Source of the DNA: Lepidurus packardi
Lineage: Eukaryota > Arthropoda > Branchiopoda > Notostraca > Triopsidae
Direction of reading: 5' to 3'
NCBI GenBank assembly: GCA_023053545.1
Contig: JAKZAN010000053.1
Span: 62,001-126,000, forward strand
DNA: 64,000 nt
The notes under the pieces were generated by a model. The model saw only the letters and a program-made list of their open reading frames with translations. It was not told the DNA's origin and ran no database searches. The position numbers and the translations under genes were made by a program. Below are positions 8,990-16,921 of this stretch, piece after piece (within the stretch, counting starts at the first letter, position 1; each line of letters starts with the position of its first letter).

Positions 8990-9536
8990 TTAACCGTTTT
9001 TTATCGAAAGTTCAATTTTTTTTTACCGCATGATGATATGAGGCTTTCAAAGCACCAACCGAAGTTCCGATAATTGCTGAAATTTCTTCGTATGTTAATT
9101 CCTGAAAATATTTCATTTTAAAAAACCAACTGCTGTTTTTCGGGCAAAGTCGAAACGGCTTTGTGTAGCTTTATTTCCAATTCGTTTCCGTCAAAGTAGC
9201 TATCGGCTCGCAAATTATTAACTAGTTTTTCTTGAAGTTCGGAAACGGATATTTTATTTTTTTTTAGCGTTTTGATTGATGAAAGTTAGGGCTTCGTTTG
9301 TAGCAATTCGGTAAATCCAAGTAAACAATTTACTGTCTCCTTTGAAATTTCCCAAATGCCTATAGACTTTCACCAAAAGTGTTCTGAAGAACATCATCGG
9401 TATCGTCGTGATTCAAAACAATGCTTCGGATATGACTATACAACGGTCGTTGGTATGCAGTCAATAACTTTTGAAACGCAGCATTCTGTGTTTCCCTGTT
9501 CCGCAGTGCCTCGATTAATGCCTTCTCGTCCTCCAA
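8990..9536 (-). pseudogene. RNA polymerase ECF sigma-70 factor, four +1 frameshifts
   Basis: A sigma-70 ECF factor that no single frame encodes. In pieces it reads: region 2 start ALIEALRNRETQNAAF, HDDTDDVLQNTF; then VKVYRHLGNFKGDSKLFTWI and RIATNEALTFINQNAKK; then a linker; then region 4 STLPEKQQLVF, KMKYFQELTYEEISAIIG and TSVGALKASYHHAVKK. Four extra single bases separate the pieces: a C pair at 9373-9374, a T9 run at 9257-9265, an A6 run at 9120-9125 and a T9 run at 9016-9024. Removing one base at each gives about 180 aa ending at 8990, the usual ECF length. No plain ATG is visible; TTG at 9536 is only a boundary. Apart from the shifts I see no stops or obvious decay. Confidence 0.8.
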
Positions 9537-9598
9537 AGTTATTTGTGATTTGGTATTAGATTGCGGTATTTAGAAATGGTTTAATTTAAATGACAACA

Positions 9599-10918
9599 TT
9601 AAAATTCAAATTCCTTATCAACTTTGGTTTCCTTAGGCATTGGTGCGGGCTCTTTTTTAGGTTTTTCAATAGTCACGGCCTTCTTTTTAGGGATTTCTTT
9701 TTGAAGATCGGGTTGTTGTGAATCGCCCATTTTTGTTTTCACAGGAGGTTTGGCTTTCTCGACTACAGGAGTAAATATTTTCTCTTTTTCAGCTGGTTTT
9801 GCGATTGTCGTATTTTTTTCAGGAGATTCCGCCGCTATTTCAGCTGGTAGCACGGTTGCTTTTGGTGCAGCTGGTGCCACTACTTCTAGGCGTTCATCCA
9901 TTGCAACAAAGTTTTCTGTAACCGGAATATATAGATCCGTTACCCATTTGGAAGGATTCCGCACGTCTTTCTGGCTGACCTCAAAAACCTCCATGCGAAA
10001 CGCGTTTGGGTTGTGTGTGAGGTTTTTGTCTTTTATGAATCGTTCCGCTTTTAAATAGGCTTCTTTGCGATGGGAATAATCGCCTTGTAATGTAACTTTT
10101 AATGCGTAAAATTCTTTTGTTTTACCGGAAGTAATATCGCTTTCAGGAGAAGTAAATATTTCCTCAACAGTTGGAATTCCGATCTTAAATTTTGTTCTAT
10201 TGCGAGCACTATCAACATATTCATACACCAAAAAAGGTTTTCCACTTCGAGCAATTTTGTTTTTGTCAAAAAAATATGACGTTCCTGAAAGCATAATCCG
10301 TGAATTTTTGGGCAGATTTTCTATGGTTGAGGTAATCTTTTTTCCCAAATAGAATTGCTCTTTTTGAAGTGTAATGCCTTTGACGGAAATGGAGTAGGTA
10401 TTAATTTCAAACAATAATTTTTTAGTTAATCGTTGGATGCTTTTGTTATAAAGACTAGTTGCTGCATTTGCAGTTCCGCCTTTCAGAAATGAGTCTAGCT
10501 TTTCGAAGAATCCCATCTGGCCAACTATTTTCCAAGTAATCTTGGTGCCATTAAGCGAATCGGTAAATTTCCAAATACTTGAAGCAGGAAGTCCGTGTAG
10601 TTTTAAATTTTGTATAATGCTATCATTTTCGACAACATAAGTTTTTTTGGCATAGCCATCATATTGCGAACCTTTCCAACTAAATCTTGCATTTTTTCCT
10701 GCTGTGTAGGCAGGAAAGTGAAATTTTGCTTTTGGTTCCCATGTTTGAAAATCGGGCCAATTTTTATAATCATTAACGTAGTGAAATGCAACATTACGCG
10801 GCAATTTTACGTAGGTGTTCACAGAAACATCATACTTTCCATTTTGGGTGGCTATATAAACCGAAATAGCCAATGAAATTAACATAAACAATAAGAAAAT
10901 GTACTTGATAATCCTCAT
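9599..10918 (-). CDS. Membrane-anchored SRPBCC / GyrI-like effector-binding protein
   Basis: 439 aa. An N-terminal helix (residues 6-24) anchors or exports the protein. Residues about 30-160 look like an SRPBCC / polyketide-cyclase-type ligand-binding domain (VNTYVKLPRNVAFHYV, WPDFQTWEP). Residues about 180-350 resemble the GyrI-like / AraC effector-binding domain (FYALKVTLQGDYSHRKEAY, FRMEVFEVSQKD, DLYIPV). The last 80 residues are a low-complexity Lys/Pro/Glu/Ala tail. This looks like a ligand-binding architecture without a DNA-binding domain. The ligand is unknown. It follows a 62-aa membrane protein gene at 12 bases and is probably co-transcribed with it. Confidence 0.72.
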   Translation of the reverse strand: MRIIKYIFLLFMLISLAISVYIATQNGKYDVSVNTYVKLPRNVAFHYVNDYKNWPDFQTWEPKAKFHFPAYTAGKNARFSWKGSQYDGYAKKTYVVENDSIIQNLKLHGLPASSIWKFTDSLNGTKITWKIVGQMGFFEKLDSFLKGGTANAATSLYNKSIQRLTKKLLFEINTYSISVKGITLQKEQFYLGKKITSTIENLPKNSRIMLSGTSYFFDKNKIARSGKPFLVYEYVDSARNRTKFKIGIPTVEEIFTSPESDITSGKTKEFYALKVTLQGDYSHRKEAYLKAERFIKDKNLTHNPNAFRMEVFEVSQKDVRNPSKWVTDLYIPVTENFVAMDERLEVVAPAAPKATVLPAEIAAESPEKNTTIAKPAEKEKIFTPVVEKAKPPVKTKMGDSQQPDLQKEIPKKKAVTIEKPKKEPAPMPKETKVDKEFEF

Positions 10919-10930
10919 GAAAATGAAAAA

Positions 10931-11119
10931 TTAGTGTTTGAGATATCCCTTGATAAAGAATAAAAATGCTACGAAAATTAGAAAACCAATTAAAACTTTG
11001 TAGCTTCCTTTATAGTGTGCTTTGTGCAGCATTTTGTCTTTTCGGTAAACGAAAAATGCAGCGATTACAAATGCCACAAAAAATACAATAGCGAAGACCA
11101 ACTGACCTTGTGAAAACAT
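10931..11119 (-). CDS. Small two-helix membrane protein
   Basis: 62 aa with two hydrophobic segments (about residues 7-24 and 44-58) separated by a basic loop (RKDKMLHKAHYKGSYK). I do not recognise the family. A -7 element TAAATTTG lies at 11134-11141 on the minus strand, just upstream. The SRPBCC/GyrI-like gene follows 12 bases downstream, suggesting a two-gene unit. Confidence 0.6.
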   Translation of the reverse strand: MFSQGQLVFAIVFFVAFVIAAFFVYRKDKMLHKAHYKGSYKVLIGFLIFVAFLFFIKGYLKH

Positions 11120-11185
11120 GGAAAATTTTTAAGCAAATTTAGGCAATTTAGAACAAAGTAAGTATTTTGCAGCCGTAAACTATTG

Positions 11186-11578
11186 ATGAATATGAAAAAA
11201 CAATTAGAAGCAGTACGATTATTTCACAACGCTTTTGGACTGGGTGTTCAGGAAACTGCAACTGCAGATTTAGGCGAACAAAAAAACATGCTCCGGTATA
11301 ACTTGATGAAGGAAGAAAATGAAGAATATCTTGAAGCAGTTCAGAATAATGACATTACAGAAATCGCCGATGCGCTTGGCGATATGTTGTATATTTTGTG
11401 TGGAACGATTTTAGAACATGGCTTGCAAGGAAAAATTGAGGCTGTTTTTGAAGAAATTCAACGAAGCAATATGAGCAAATTAGGCAATGACGGAAAACCC
11501 ATTTACCGAGAGGACGGCAAAGTGATGAAAGGCCCAAATTACTTCAGGCCAGATATCACATCAATTTTACTAGATTAA
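11186..11578 (+). CDS. MazG-like nucleoside triphosphate pyrophosphohydrolase family protein
   Basis: All-alpha NTP pyrophosphohydrolase (MazG / PRA-PH-like superfamily), 130 aa. The metal-binding signature appears as KEENEEYLEA near residue 45 followed by EIADALGDMLYI near residue 60, the ExxE-then-ExxD pattern of this superfamily. Family members hydrolyse NTPs or dNTPs to NMP and pyrophosphate; the substrate here is unknown, and housecleaning of non-canonical nucleotides is inference. ATG codons at 11186 and 11192 are both possible. The last 4 bases overlap the convergent ilvE stop. Confidence 0.8.
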   Translation: MNMKKQLEAVRLFHNAFGLGVQETATADLGEQKNMLRYNLMKEENEEYLEAVQNNDITEIADALGDMLYILCGTILEHGLQGKIEAVFEEIQRSNMSKLGNDGKPIYREDGKVMKGPNYFRPDITSILLD

Positions 11579-12642
11579 ACTTTAACAGTCCATCCAAAGG
11601 TATCTGCTGCTTCTTTATGCTGTATGTTTGTTAGTTTTTCCTTTAAATCTAAGGCAATTTGATGGTCTAGTTTTGGAAGTTCATAATATTGATCTTGATA
11701 GCTAAAGCCAACAATTGGGTTGATGACAGCGGCAGTACCGGCGCCAAATATTTCTTTAAGTGTTCCTGCTTTTGCCGCAGACACGATTTCATCAACCAAA
11801 ACAATTCTTTCCTCTACTTCAATATTTTCGCGCCTAGCCAAATCGATAATACTTTTTCGGGTCACGCCATCCAAGATGCGCTCGCTCACTGGGGCTGTTA
11901 GCAAGGTGTCATTAATCCTAAAAAACACGTTCATTGTCCCAGCTTCTTCTAATTTGGTATGTGTGGCGTCGTCCGTCCAAATAATTTGCTGGTATCCTTG
12001 CTCGTTGGCCAGTTTAGTTGGATAAAACTGAGCTGAATAATTTCCTGCCGCTTTTGCAGCTCCGATTCCGCCATTTGCAGCCCTGCTAAAATGCTCGGCA
12101 ATAATTACTTTTACTTCTCCAGAATAGTAAGATCTAGCTGGCGAAAGCAAAATCATAAATCGGTATTGCGTTGATGGCGCAGCAACAACGCCAGGGCCTA
12201 TAGCAATCATAAAAGGCCTGATATAGAGCGTGTTTCCTTTTCCTTTCTTTATCCATTCCTTCTCGATTTTTAAAATTTCGTGCAATCCGCCCAAAAATAT
12301 GTCTTCAGGAACTTCTGGCATTGCCATTCGAAAAGCTGATTTATTGAATCGCTCAAAATTTTCTTCAGGTCTAAACAACCAAACATCGTTGTTGTCGTCT
12401 TTATAGGCTTTCATGCCTTCAAAAATAGCTTGTCCGTAATGAAAAACTTTTGCAGAAGGATCGATCAAGAATGGCGCATAAGGATTGATTTCGGGTGTTT
12501 GCCAGCTTCCTTCCTTATAATCGCATACCAACATATGGTCGGTGAAAACACTGCCAAAGGAAAGATTTTCAAAATCAACATTGTTAATTTTTGACTCGGA
12601 TATTCTAGAAAATTTAATAGGATGGGTAATTTTTGTGTTCAT
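11575..12642 (-). CDS. ilvE: Branched-chain amino acid aminotransferase
   Basis: PLP fold-type IV transaminase, 355 aa, interconverting Leu/Ile/Val and their 2-oxo acids with glutamate/2-oxoglutarate. The active-site region carries the PLP lysine in AAKAAGNYSAQFYPTKLA and the glutamate in KLEEAGTMNVFF, and the N-terminal third shows FHYGQAIFEGMKAY. The length and motifs match the eukaryotic/Bacteroidetes-type BCAT II group. It is monocistronic as far as can be seen. Confidence 0.94.
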   Translation of the reverse strand: MNTKITHPIKFSRISESKINNVDFENLSFGSVFTDHMLVCDYKEGSWQTPEINPYAPFLIDPSAKVFHYGQAIFEGMKAYKDDNNDVWLFRPEENFERFNKSAFRMAMPEVPEDIFLGGLHEILKIEKEWIKKGKGNTLYIRPFMIAIGPGVVAAPSTQYRFMILLSPARSYYSGEVKVIIAEHFSRAANGGIGAAKAAGNYSAQFYPTKLANEQGYQQIIWTDDATHTKLEEAGTMNVFFRINDTLLTAPVSERILDGVTRKSIIDLARRENIEVEERIVLVDEIVSAAKAGTLKEIFGAGTAAVINPIVGFSYQDQYYELPKLDHQIALDLKEKLTNIQHKEAADTFGWTVKV

Positions 12643-12789
12643 ATAATTTTTTCATAAATCCTATAATCAGCTACATTCAAGCGACATTAGAATTTGTAAG
12701 AGGGTTATAATTCAATTCGGTAAAAATAATTAAAATAAATGGTAAGGAAGAATTAAACACTGCATTTTTCGAATATTGAATAGAATGGA

Positions 12790-12822
12790 TTGACGTATGT
12801 GTCAGCAAAGTTGTTACTTTTG
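12790..12822 (+). promoter_or_regulatory. Bacteroidetes-type promoter of the DUF4920-mnmD operon
   Basis: TTG at 12790-12792 and TACTTTTG at 12815-12822, 22 bases apart, followed by the ATG at 12846. Confidence 0.65.
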
Positions 12823-12845
12823 TCTCCAATGTAAAATACTACACA

Positions 12846-13451
12846 ATGAAAAATGTACTTTTAATTGCCCTAGTTGCGTTTTCGATGGCATCATGTAAAC
12901 AATCTGAAGCAGTCAGAATTGATGAAACAAAAAGCCAGCAATCTGCGGACAGCATCTCAAAAGACACGATGATTACGGCGTCAAAGTTGGATAAAATTAA
13001 CCGAAGGGATATTTCTTATTATAGTGAGATGGAGTATTCCGCTCAGGACAAATACAGCTCTTTTGGCAAGAAGATATCGGCAGATAAAGCCCTATCCCGG
13101 ACACAAATGCTAAAAAAATATAAAGCATTAAAAAAAGGTGATACCATTAACGTGAAATTCGTTTCGGCCATCAAGGAGGTTTGCAAAAAGAAGGGGTGTT
13201 GGATGTCGATGGGTTTATCAGAAACCGAAGAATCTTTCGTGAAATTTAAAGATTATGCCTTTTTTGTACCTTTAAATGCTGATAAGTCAGAAGCTATTGT
13301 AAATGGGAAAGCATATGTGGATGTCGTTTCGGTAGACGAATTAAAACATTATGCAAAAGATGGCGGCAAATCACAAGAAGAAATTAATAAAATCAAAAGC
13401 CCAAAAGTTACTTATGCTTTTCAAGCTGATGGTGTTTTGATCAAAAATTAA
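12846..13451 (+). CDS. DUF4920 domain lipoprotein
   Basis: 201-aa exported lipoprotein (signal peptide then SMASCKQ lipobox, Cys 17). The C-terminal 150 residues fit DUF4920: MLKKYKALKKGDTINVKF, then AIKEVCKKKGCWMSM, a CxxxxGCWM motif suggestive of metal binding, and SFVKFKDYAFFVP. Biochemical function is unknown. The stop overlaps the start of the next gene by one base (TAATG), and a third gene follows immediately, so three genes form a tight operon. Confidence 0.85.
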   Translation: MKNVLLIALVAFSMASCKQSEAVRIDETKSQQSADSISKDTMITASKLDKINRRDISYYSEMEYSAQDKYSSFGKKISADKALSRTQMLKKYKALKKGDTINVKFVSAIKEVCKKKGCWMSMGLSETEESFVKFKDYAFFVPLNADKSEAIVNGKAYVDVVSVDELKHYAKDGGKSQEEINKIKSPKVTYAFQADGVLIKN

Positions 13452-13891
13452 TGAAGTATATTGTATTATTTTACTTGTGTTTAGCGGCAAGTTGCAACAA
13501 GAAGGACAGCATACCAAGCGATAGCGGTTCAAACAAAGACGTTCCTGCAAAAAAGTTTGAGATGTATCAAATGTCTGAGATGTCTGCGCTTATGGAGCAA
13601 ATGTATGTGGACAATGAACGCCTAAAAGCTAGAATTCTGCAGGGCGATACAATTGGGAAATTTCCCAATCATTTCCTGAAAATTCACAAAGCAGTTATGA
13701 CTGATGACAGTGAAAACGACGCTTTTTTTAAGGCACAAGCGGCCCAATTCATCAAAGCTCAAGAACTTATTTATGAAGATCCTAAGAATGCAAAACAGCA
13801 TTTCAATGAAGGGGTCGACGCGTGTTTGAAATGTCACCAAGTTAAATGTGGTGGACCAATTCCGCGGATCAAAAAACTGTATATCAAATAA
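13451..13891 (+). CDS. Lipoprotein with c-type-haem-like CLKCH motif
   Basis: 146 aa with a short signal peptide and lipobox LAASC, Cys 15. The C-terminus has ACLKCHQVKCGG, a CxxCH motif that would allow covalent haem attachment, in a mostly helical protein (EMSALMEQMYVDNERLKARI, NAKQHFNEGVDAC). It therefore resembles small periplasmic cytochrome-like proteins, but whether haem is bound is not known; a zinc or structural role for the three cysteines is also possible. It overlaps the DUF4920 gene by one base, and mnmD begins directly after its stop. Confidence 0.72.
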   Translation: MKYIVLFYLCLAASCNKKDSIPSDSGSNKDVPAKKFEMYQMSEMSALMEQMYVDNERLKARILQGDTIGKFPNHFLKIHKAVMTDDSENDAFFKAQAAQFIKAQELIYEDPKNAKQHFNEGVDACLKCHQVKCGGPIPRIKKLYIK

Positions 13892-14551
13892 TTGAAAAGA
13901 GAAATCATTACAACCGCGGACGGCTCAACCACAATCCATTTGCCAGACTGGAATGAATCATATCATTCTAAAAATGGTGCGATTGTCGAGGCGTATCATG
14001 TATTCATCAAAAACGGTCTTGCGTTATTTGAAAATAGGCCAATATCAATTCTTGAAATTGGATTGGGGACTGGGCTGAATGCATTTATTACCTTCTTAGA
14101 ATCAGAAAAAAGGATTCAGCCCATTGATTATGTGGGTGTCGAAGCATATCCTGTTGCGCCCGATGAAGCCATGGGGATGAATTATGTTCAAGAACTAGGT
14201 AACAATCAAGCAGAAGTATTTAGGACACTTCACGACATGCCGTGGGAGCAAAAATGTGCTCTTGGTGTTAGATTCAACCTGACAAAAAATAGAATGTTCT
14301 TCAACGAAATTGCTTATCAAAATAAGTTTGACTTGATCTATTTTGATGCTTTTGGATTTCGGGTTCAGCCAGAACTCTGGACGGCTGAAATATTTTCAAT
14401 TATGTATAACGCCCTGAAAAGCGAAGGTGTTTTAGTGACGTATGCTGCAAGGGGAATCATCAAAAGAAATATGATTGAAGCTGGTTTCAGAGTCGAAAAA
14501 TTAGCCGGTCCACCTGGAAAACGTGAAATGATGCGCGCATTCAAAATTTAA
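13892..14551 (+). CDS. mnmD: tRNA (mnm5s2U34)-methyltransferase MnmD
   Basis: 219 aa, SAM-dependent methyltransferase that completes mnm5(s2)U34 in the tRNA wobble position by methylating nm5U; stand-alone MnmD lacks the MnmC1 oxidase. Motifs: ILEIGLGTGLNAFI (SAM loop), IYFDAFGFRVQPELW, and the C-terminal RNMIEAGFRVEKLAGPPGK with KREMMRA, all typical of the family. The start codon is TTG at 13892, directly after the preceding TAA, which points to translational coupling in this operon. A tRNA-modification gene behind two exported lipoproteins is an odd pairing. Confidence 0.9.
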   Translation: MKREIITTADGSTTIHLPDWNESYHSKNGAIVEAYHVFIKNGLALFENRPISILEIGLGTGLNAFITFLESEKRIQPIDYVGVEAYPVAPDEAMGMNYVQELGNNQAEVFRTLHDMPWEQKCALGVRFNLTKNRMFFNEIAYQNKFDLIYFDAFGFRVQPELWTAEIFSIMYNALKSEGVLVTYAARGIIKRNMIEAGFRVEKLAGPPGKREMMRAFKI

Positions 14552-14572
14552 GTAAAACATTAACAAACCGGC

Positions 14573-14604
14573 TTGTTATTCAATTTATATTTTTACTAAA
14601 TTTG
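14573..14604 (+). promoter_or_regulatory. Bacteroidetes-type promoter (TTG-N21-TAAATTTG)
   Basis: TTG at 14573-14575 and TAAATTTG at 14597-14604, 21 bases apart; the 65-aa gene starts at 14635. Confidence 0.65.
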
Positions 14605-14634
14605 GTAATCTTTCAACAGAACAAATAAATTGAT

Positions 14635-14832
14635 ATGAAACAAACCAAGTTTACTTTTGCTAAAACGGTACTCGAAAGAGTAAGTTTCGACCCACAGCTT
14701 TTCTGTAAAGAACTAAAAAAGGCATTAAATATGCTCCTTCCATATGAGGTAGATCAGCTAACAGAATGGCTTATGCAGTTCACGTCCGAAAAGCCTGAAT
14801 TAAAGCAATGTTTAATATTGATTAACAAATAA
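14635..14832 (+). CDS. Conserved small hypothetical protein
   Basis: 65 aa, soluble and helical, beginning MKQTKFTFAKTVLERVSFDP with ELKKALNMLLPYEVDQLTEW in the middle. I do not recognise a named family. It has its own good promoter and an intrinsic terminator directly after the stop, so it is a complete single-gene transcription unit and very likely expressed. A regulatory or binding role would be a guess. Confidence 0.7.
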   Translation: MKQTKFTFAKTVLERVSFDPQLFCKELKKALNMLLPYEVDQLTEWLMQFTSEKPELKQCLILINK

Positions 14833-14836
14833 AACT

Positions 14837-14864
14837 AAAGGAGCGTAATAAGCTCCTTTTTTTT
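14837..14864 (+). terminator. Intrinsic terminator
   Basis: Perfect AAAGGAGC / GCTCCTTT stem with a 7-base loop followed by a T run, 4 bases after the stop of the 65-aa gene. Confidence 0.85.
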
Positions 14865-14965
14865 ATATGCAAATGCCAACATACTCTAATCCAATTTAGG
14901 TTCAGTTGCGTATTTTTTTTGCATTTTCGAGCAGAAAAAGGACATTCCTAAATTTGTCTAGCGGA

Positions 14966-15904
14966 TTATTTTGTAGGCTTTGGGCTAATAATCTGCACAT
15001 TGTGGAAGACAACAGCGCCTTTAATTACGCCTGCAATCGTGTTTCGCAAAGCCTCAATTATTTGCAGTTTCAATTCCGTCTTGGGAAAAATTAAACTGAC
15101 TTCGCGTGCCGGTTTTGGCTCAACAAAATGTTTCAATTTGGCTTTATCTTTCTCTTTCAAATCCAGCGTATGCAAATAGGGCAGCAGGGTGGTGCCTAAT
15201 CCTTCATCAGCAAGCTTAATTAGCGTTTCGAAACTGCCGCTTTCAATTCGAAATTTAGCATTGCCATTTGTACTGATGTTGCATAAATTCAGCACGCTAT
15301 CTCGAAAGCAATGGCCGTCGCGAAGCAACAACACATCATCTGGATTTAAATCTTCAATTTGTATTTCCTTTTTTGAGAAATGTGCATTATTTTCAGGAAT
15401 ATAAGCAACAAATGGCTCATAATATAAAACAATTTCCTTAATTTTCTCTTCGTATAAAGGTGTGGCAGCGATTGCAGCGTCAAGGTGTCCATTGTTTAAC
15501 CGCGTGATAATTTCATCAGTATTCAATTCCTCAATAACCAAATGAACCTTCGGATATTTCTTTGTGAAGTTTAGTAAAAACATGGGCAACAGCGTAGGCA
15601 TTATTGTTGGAATAATTCCCAATCTGAATTCGCCGCCAATAAAACCTTTTTGTTGGTCAACAATATCTTTGATACGATCTGCCTCATTCACAATACTTTT
15701 GGCCTGATTTACGATCTTCTGCCCAATATCAGTTAATTGTATCGGTTTCTTGGTCCGATCAAAAATCTGAATACCCAATTCCTCTTCAATCTTCTGGATT
15801 TGCATACTTAAAGTGGGCTGAGTCACGAAACTTTTTTCAGCAGCGAGCGTAAAATTTTTATATTCTGCTACAGCCAAAACATATTGCAATTGTGTGATTG
15901 TCAT
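14966..15904 (-). CDS. oxyR: OxyR-type LysR regulator (peroxide sensor)
   Basis: 312-aa LysR-family activator. The N-terminal 60 residues are the winged helix-turn-helix (FTLAAEKSFVTQPTLSMQIQ) and the rest is the regulatory domain. GHCFRDSVLNLC places cysteines at residues 199 and 208, the same numbers as the peroxide-reactive pair of E. coli OxyR, with the conserved RDGHCF context. This strongly supports H2O2 sensing by a disulfide switch. It is divergent from dps, a classical OxyR target, and the 100-base spacer holds OxyR-like tetranucleotides. It probably autoregulates and activates dps. Confidence 0.92.
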   Translation of the reverse strand: MTITQLQYVLAVAEYKNFTLAAEKSFVTQPTLSMQIQKIEEELGIQIFDRTKKPIQLTDIGQKIVNQAKSIVNEADRIKDIVDQQKGFIGGEFRLGIIPTIMPTLLPMFLLNFTKKYPKVHLVIEELNTDEIITRLNNGHLDAAIAATPLYEEKIKEIVLYYEPFVAYIPENNAHFSKKEIQIEDLNPDDVLLLRDGHCFRDSVLNLCNISTNGNAKFRIESGSFETLIKLADEGLGTTLLPYLHTLDLKEKDKAKLKHFVEPKPAREVSLIFPKTELKLQIIEALRNTIAGVIKGAVVFHNVQIISPKPTK

Positions 15905-15937
15905 CTCTTGAAATTTTGTGATAAAAATAAGAAAACA

Positions 15938-15963
15938 ATAGCTATTTCCTATTGGTTTGGTAT
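15938..15963. promoter_or_regulatory. Candidate OxyR-binding site between oxyR and dps
   Basis: ATAG at 15938-15941 and CTAT at 15949-15952 are separated by exactly 7 bases, and a weaker GTAT follows after another 7 at 15960-15963. This matches the ATAG-N7-CTAT-N7-ATAG spacing of OxyR sites, though only the first half is exact. Confidence 0.45.
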
Positions 15964-16004
15964 TTTTTATTTGTTAAATTTATAGAAATAAAAACAATTA
16001 CACT

Positions 16005-16484
16005 ATGACAACTAACATTTTGGGATTACCCGTGGCTGAATCTGAAAAGATTGTAAAAGAATTGAATGTTTTGCTTTCAAATTTTCAGGTCTATTATCAG
16101 AATTTACGGGGATTACATTGGAACATCAAAGGCAAAAGATTTTTTAATTTGCACGTAAAATTTGAAGAGTTATACAATGATGCACAATTAAAAATTGACA
16201 TGATTGCTGAACGCGTACTTACAATTGGCGGTATGCCTTTGCATACTTTTGAAGATTATTTGGCGCACAATCAGTTGCGTATTGGGACGGCTATTTCCAA
16301 AGATGAAGAAGCGGTTCAGTTAATCGTCGAATCATTATCAGATCTGCTAAAAATCGAGCGCATCCTTTTGAAAGATTCAGATGCCATTTCTGATGAAGGA
16401 ACTAATGCCATGATGAGCGGCTTTATTGCAGAACAAGAAAAAACCATTTGGATGATGCAGGCATGGCTAGAGGAAAGTTTATAA
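16005..16484 (+). CDS. dps: Dps family DNA-binding ferritin-like protein
   Basis: 159-aa Dps, forming a 12-subunit shell that oxidises and stores iron using H2O2 and protects DNA. The intersubunit ferroxidase residues appear in GLHWNIKG, FNLHVKFEELYNDA and KIDMIAERVLTIGG (the H, D and E ligands). The length is typical. It is transcribed away from oxyR with a candidate OxyR site between them, so peroxide induction is likely. Confidence 0.94.
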   Translation: MTTNILGLPVAESEKIVKELNVLLSNFQVYYQNLRGLHWNIKGKRFFNLHVKFEELYNDAQLKIDMIAERVLTIGGMPLHTFEDYLAHNQLRIGTAISKDEEAVQLIVESLSDLLKIERILLKDSDAISDEGTNAMMSGFIAEQEKTIWMMQAWLEESL

Positions 16485-16511
16485 AAAGACATGATTTTCG
16501 CTTATAAAAGT

Positions 16512-16519
16512 TAACTTTG
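16512..16519 (+). promoter_or_regulatory. -7 promoter element
   Basis: TAACTTTG matches TAnnTTTG and lies 33 bases before the ATG at 16553. No convincing -33 TTG was found. Confidence 0.45.
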
Positions 16520-16552
16520 TAATAAAGTACCCAAATCGTTATATCGAAATTA

Positions 16553-16855
16553 ATGGGGAAGCTTGTTGCGTTCATGAGACTTTACACTGGTATATTGCTT
16601 TTTCTCTTTCTACTGTTTCTCTCGACTCCCACGATAATCTGTGCGCTTGAGGGAGAAACGGACGTATCGTCGTTTTATAATATGAGCGAGGAAGAGCATC
16701 CACACAAACAAATTAAAGCTGTTTTAAAAAATCAATGTTGGGCTGAATCTTTTGCGAAAATCAATGAAGTGACAGGCGTTATTTTATCTGAAAATTTATC
16801 GCAACATGAATCAGTCGCCAAAACCATTTTTATTCCGCCTCCGGAATCGATTTAA
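16553..16855 (+). CDS. Small exported hypothetical protein
   Basis: 100 aa. A hydrophobic N-terminal segment (residues 10-30, YTGILLFLFLLFLSTPT) followed by ICALEG suggests a signal peptide or anchor. The mature part is polar, with YNMSEEEHPHKQIKAVL and a Pro-rich end. I know no family. It lies 66 bases upstream of the SulP transporter on the same strand, with an imperfect hairpin between, so it may or may not share its transcript. Confidence 0.6.
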   Translation: MGKLVAFMRLYTGILLFLFLLFLSTPTIICALEGETDVSSFYNMSEEEHPHKQIKAVLKNQCWAESFAKINEVTGVILSENLSQHESVAKTIFIPPPESI

Positions 16856-16866
16856 TCTACGAAAAA

Positions 16867-16900
16867 AATAGCGCTTATTCCGTTGGAAGAATAGGCTATT
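16867..16900 (+). terminator. Imperfect hairpin, possible weak terminator
   Basis: AATAGC and TTATTCC are partly mirrored by GGAAGAATA and GCTATT, making a long hairpin with a bulge between the 100-aa gene and the SulP gene. Only a poor T run follows, so read-through is likely. Confidence 0.35.
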
Positions 16901-16921
16901 GTTGTATTTAATCGATTTAAA

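Noticed and set aside
9356..9559. 67-codon ORF on the plus strand
   Set aside because: It is the antisense of the frameshifted ECF sigma gene, whose sigma region 2 is clear on the other strand.
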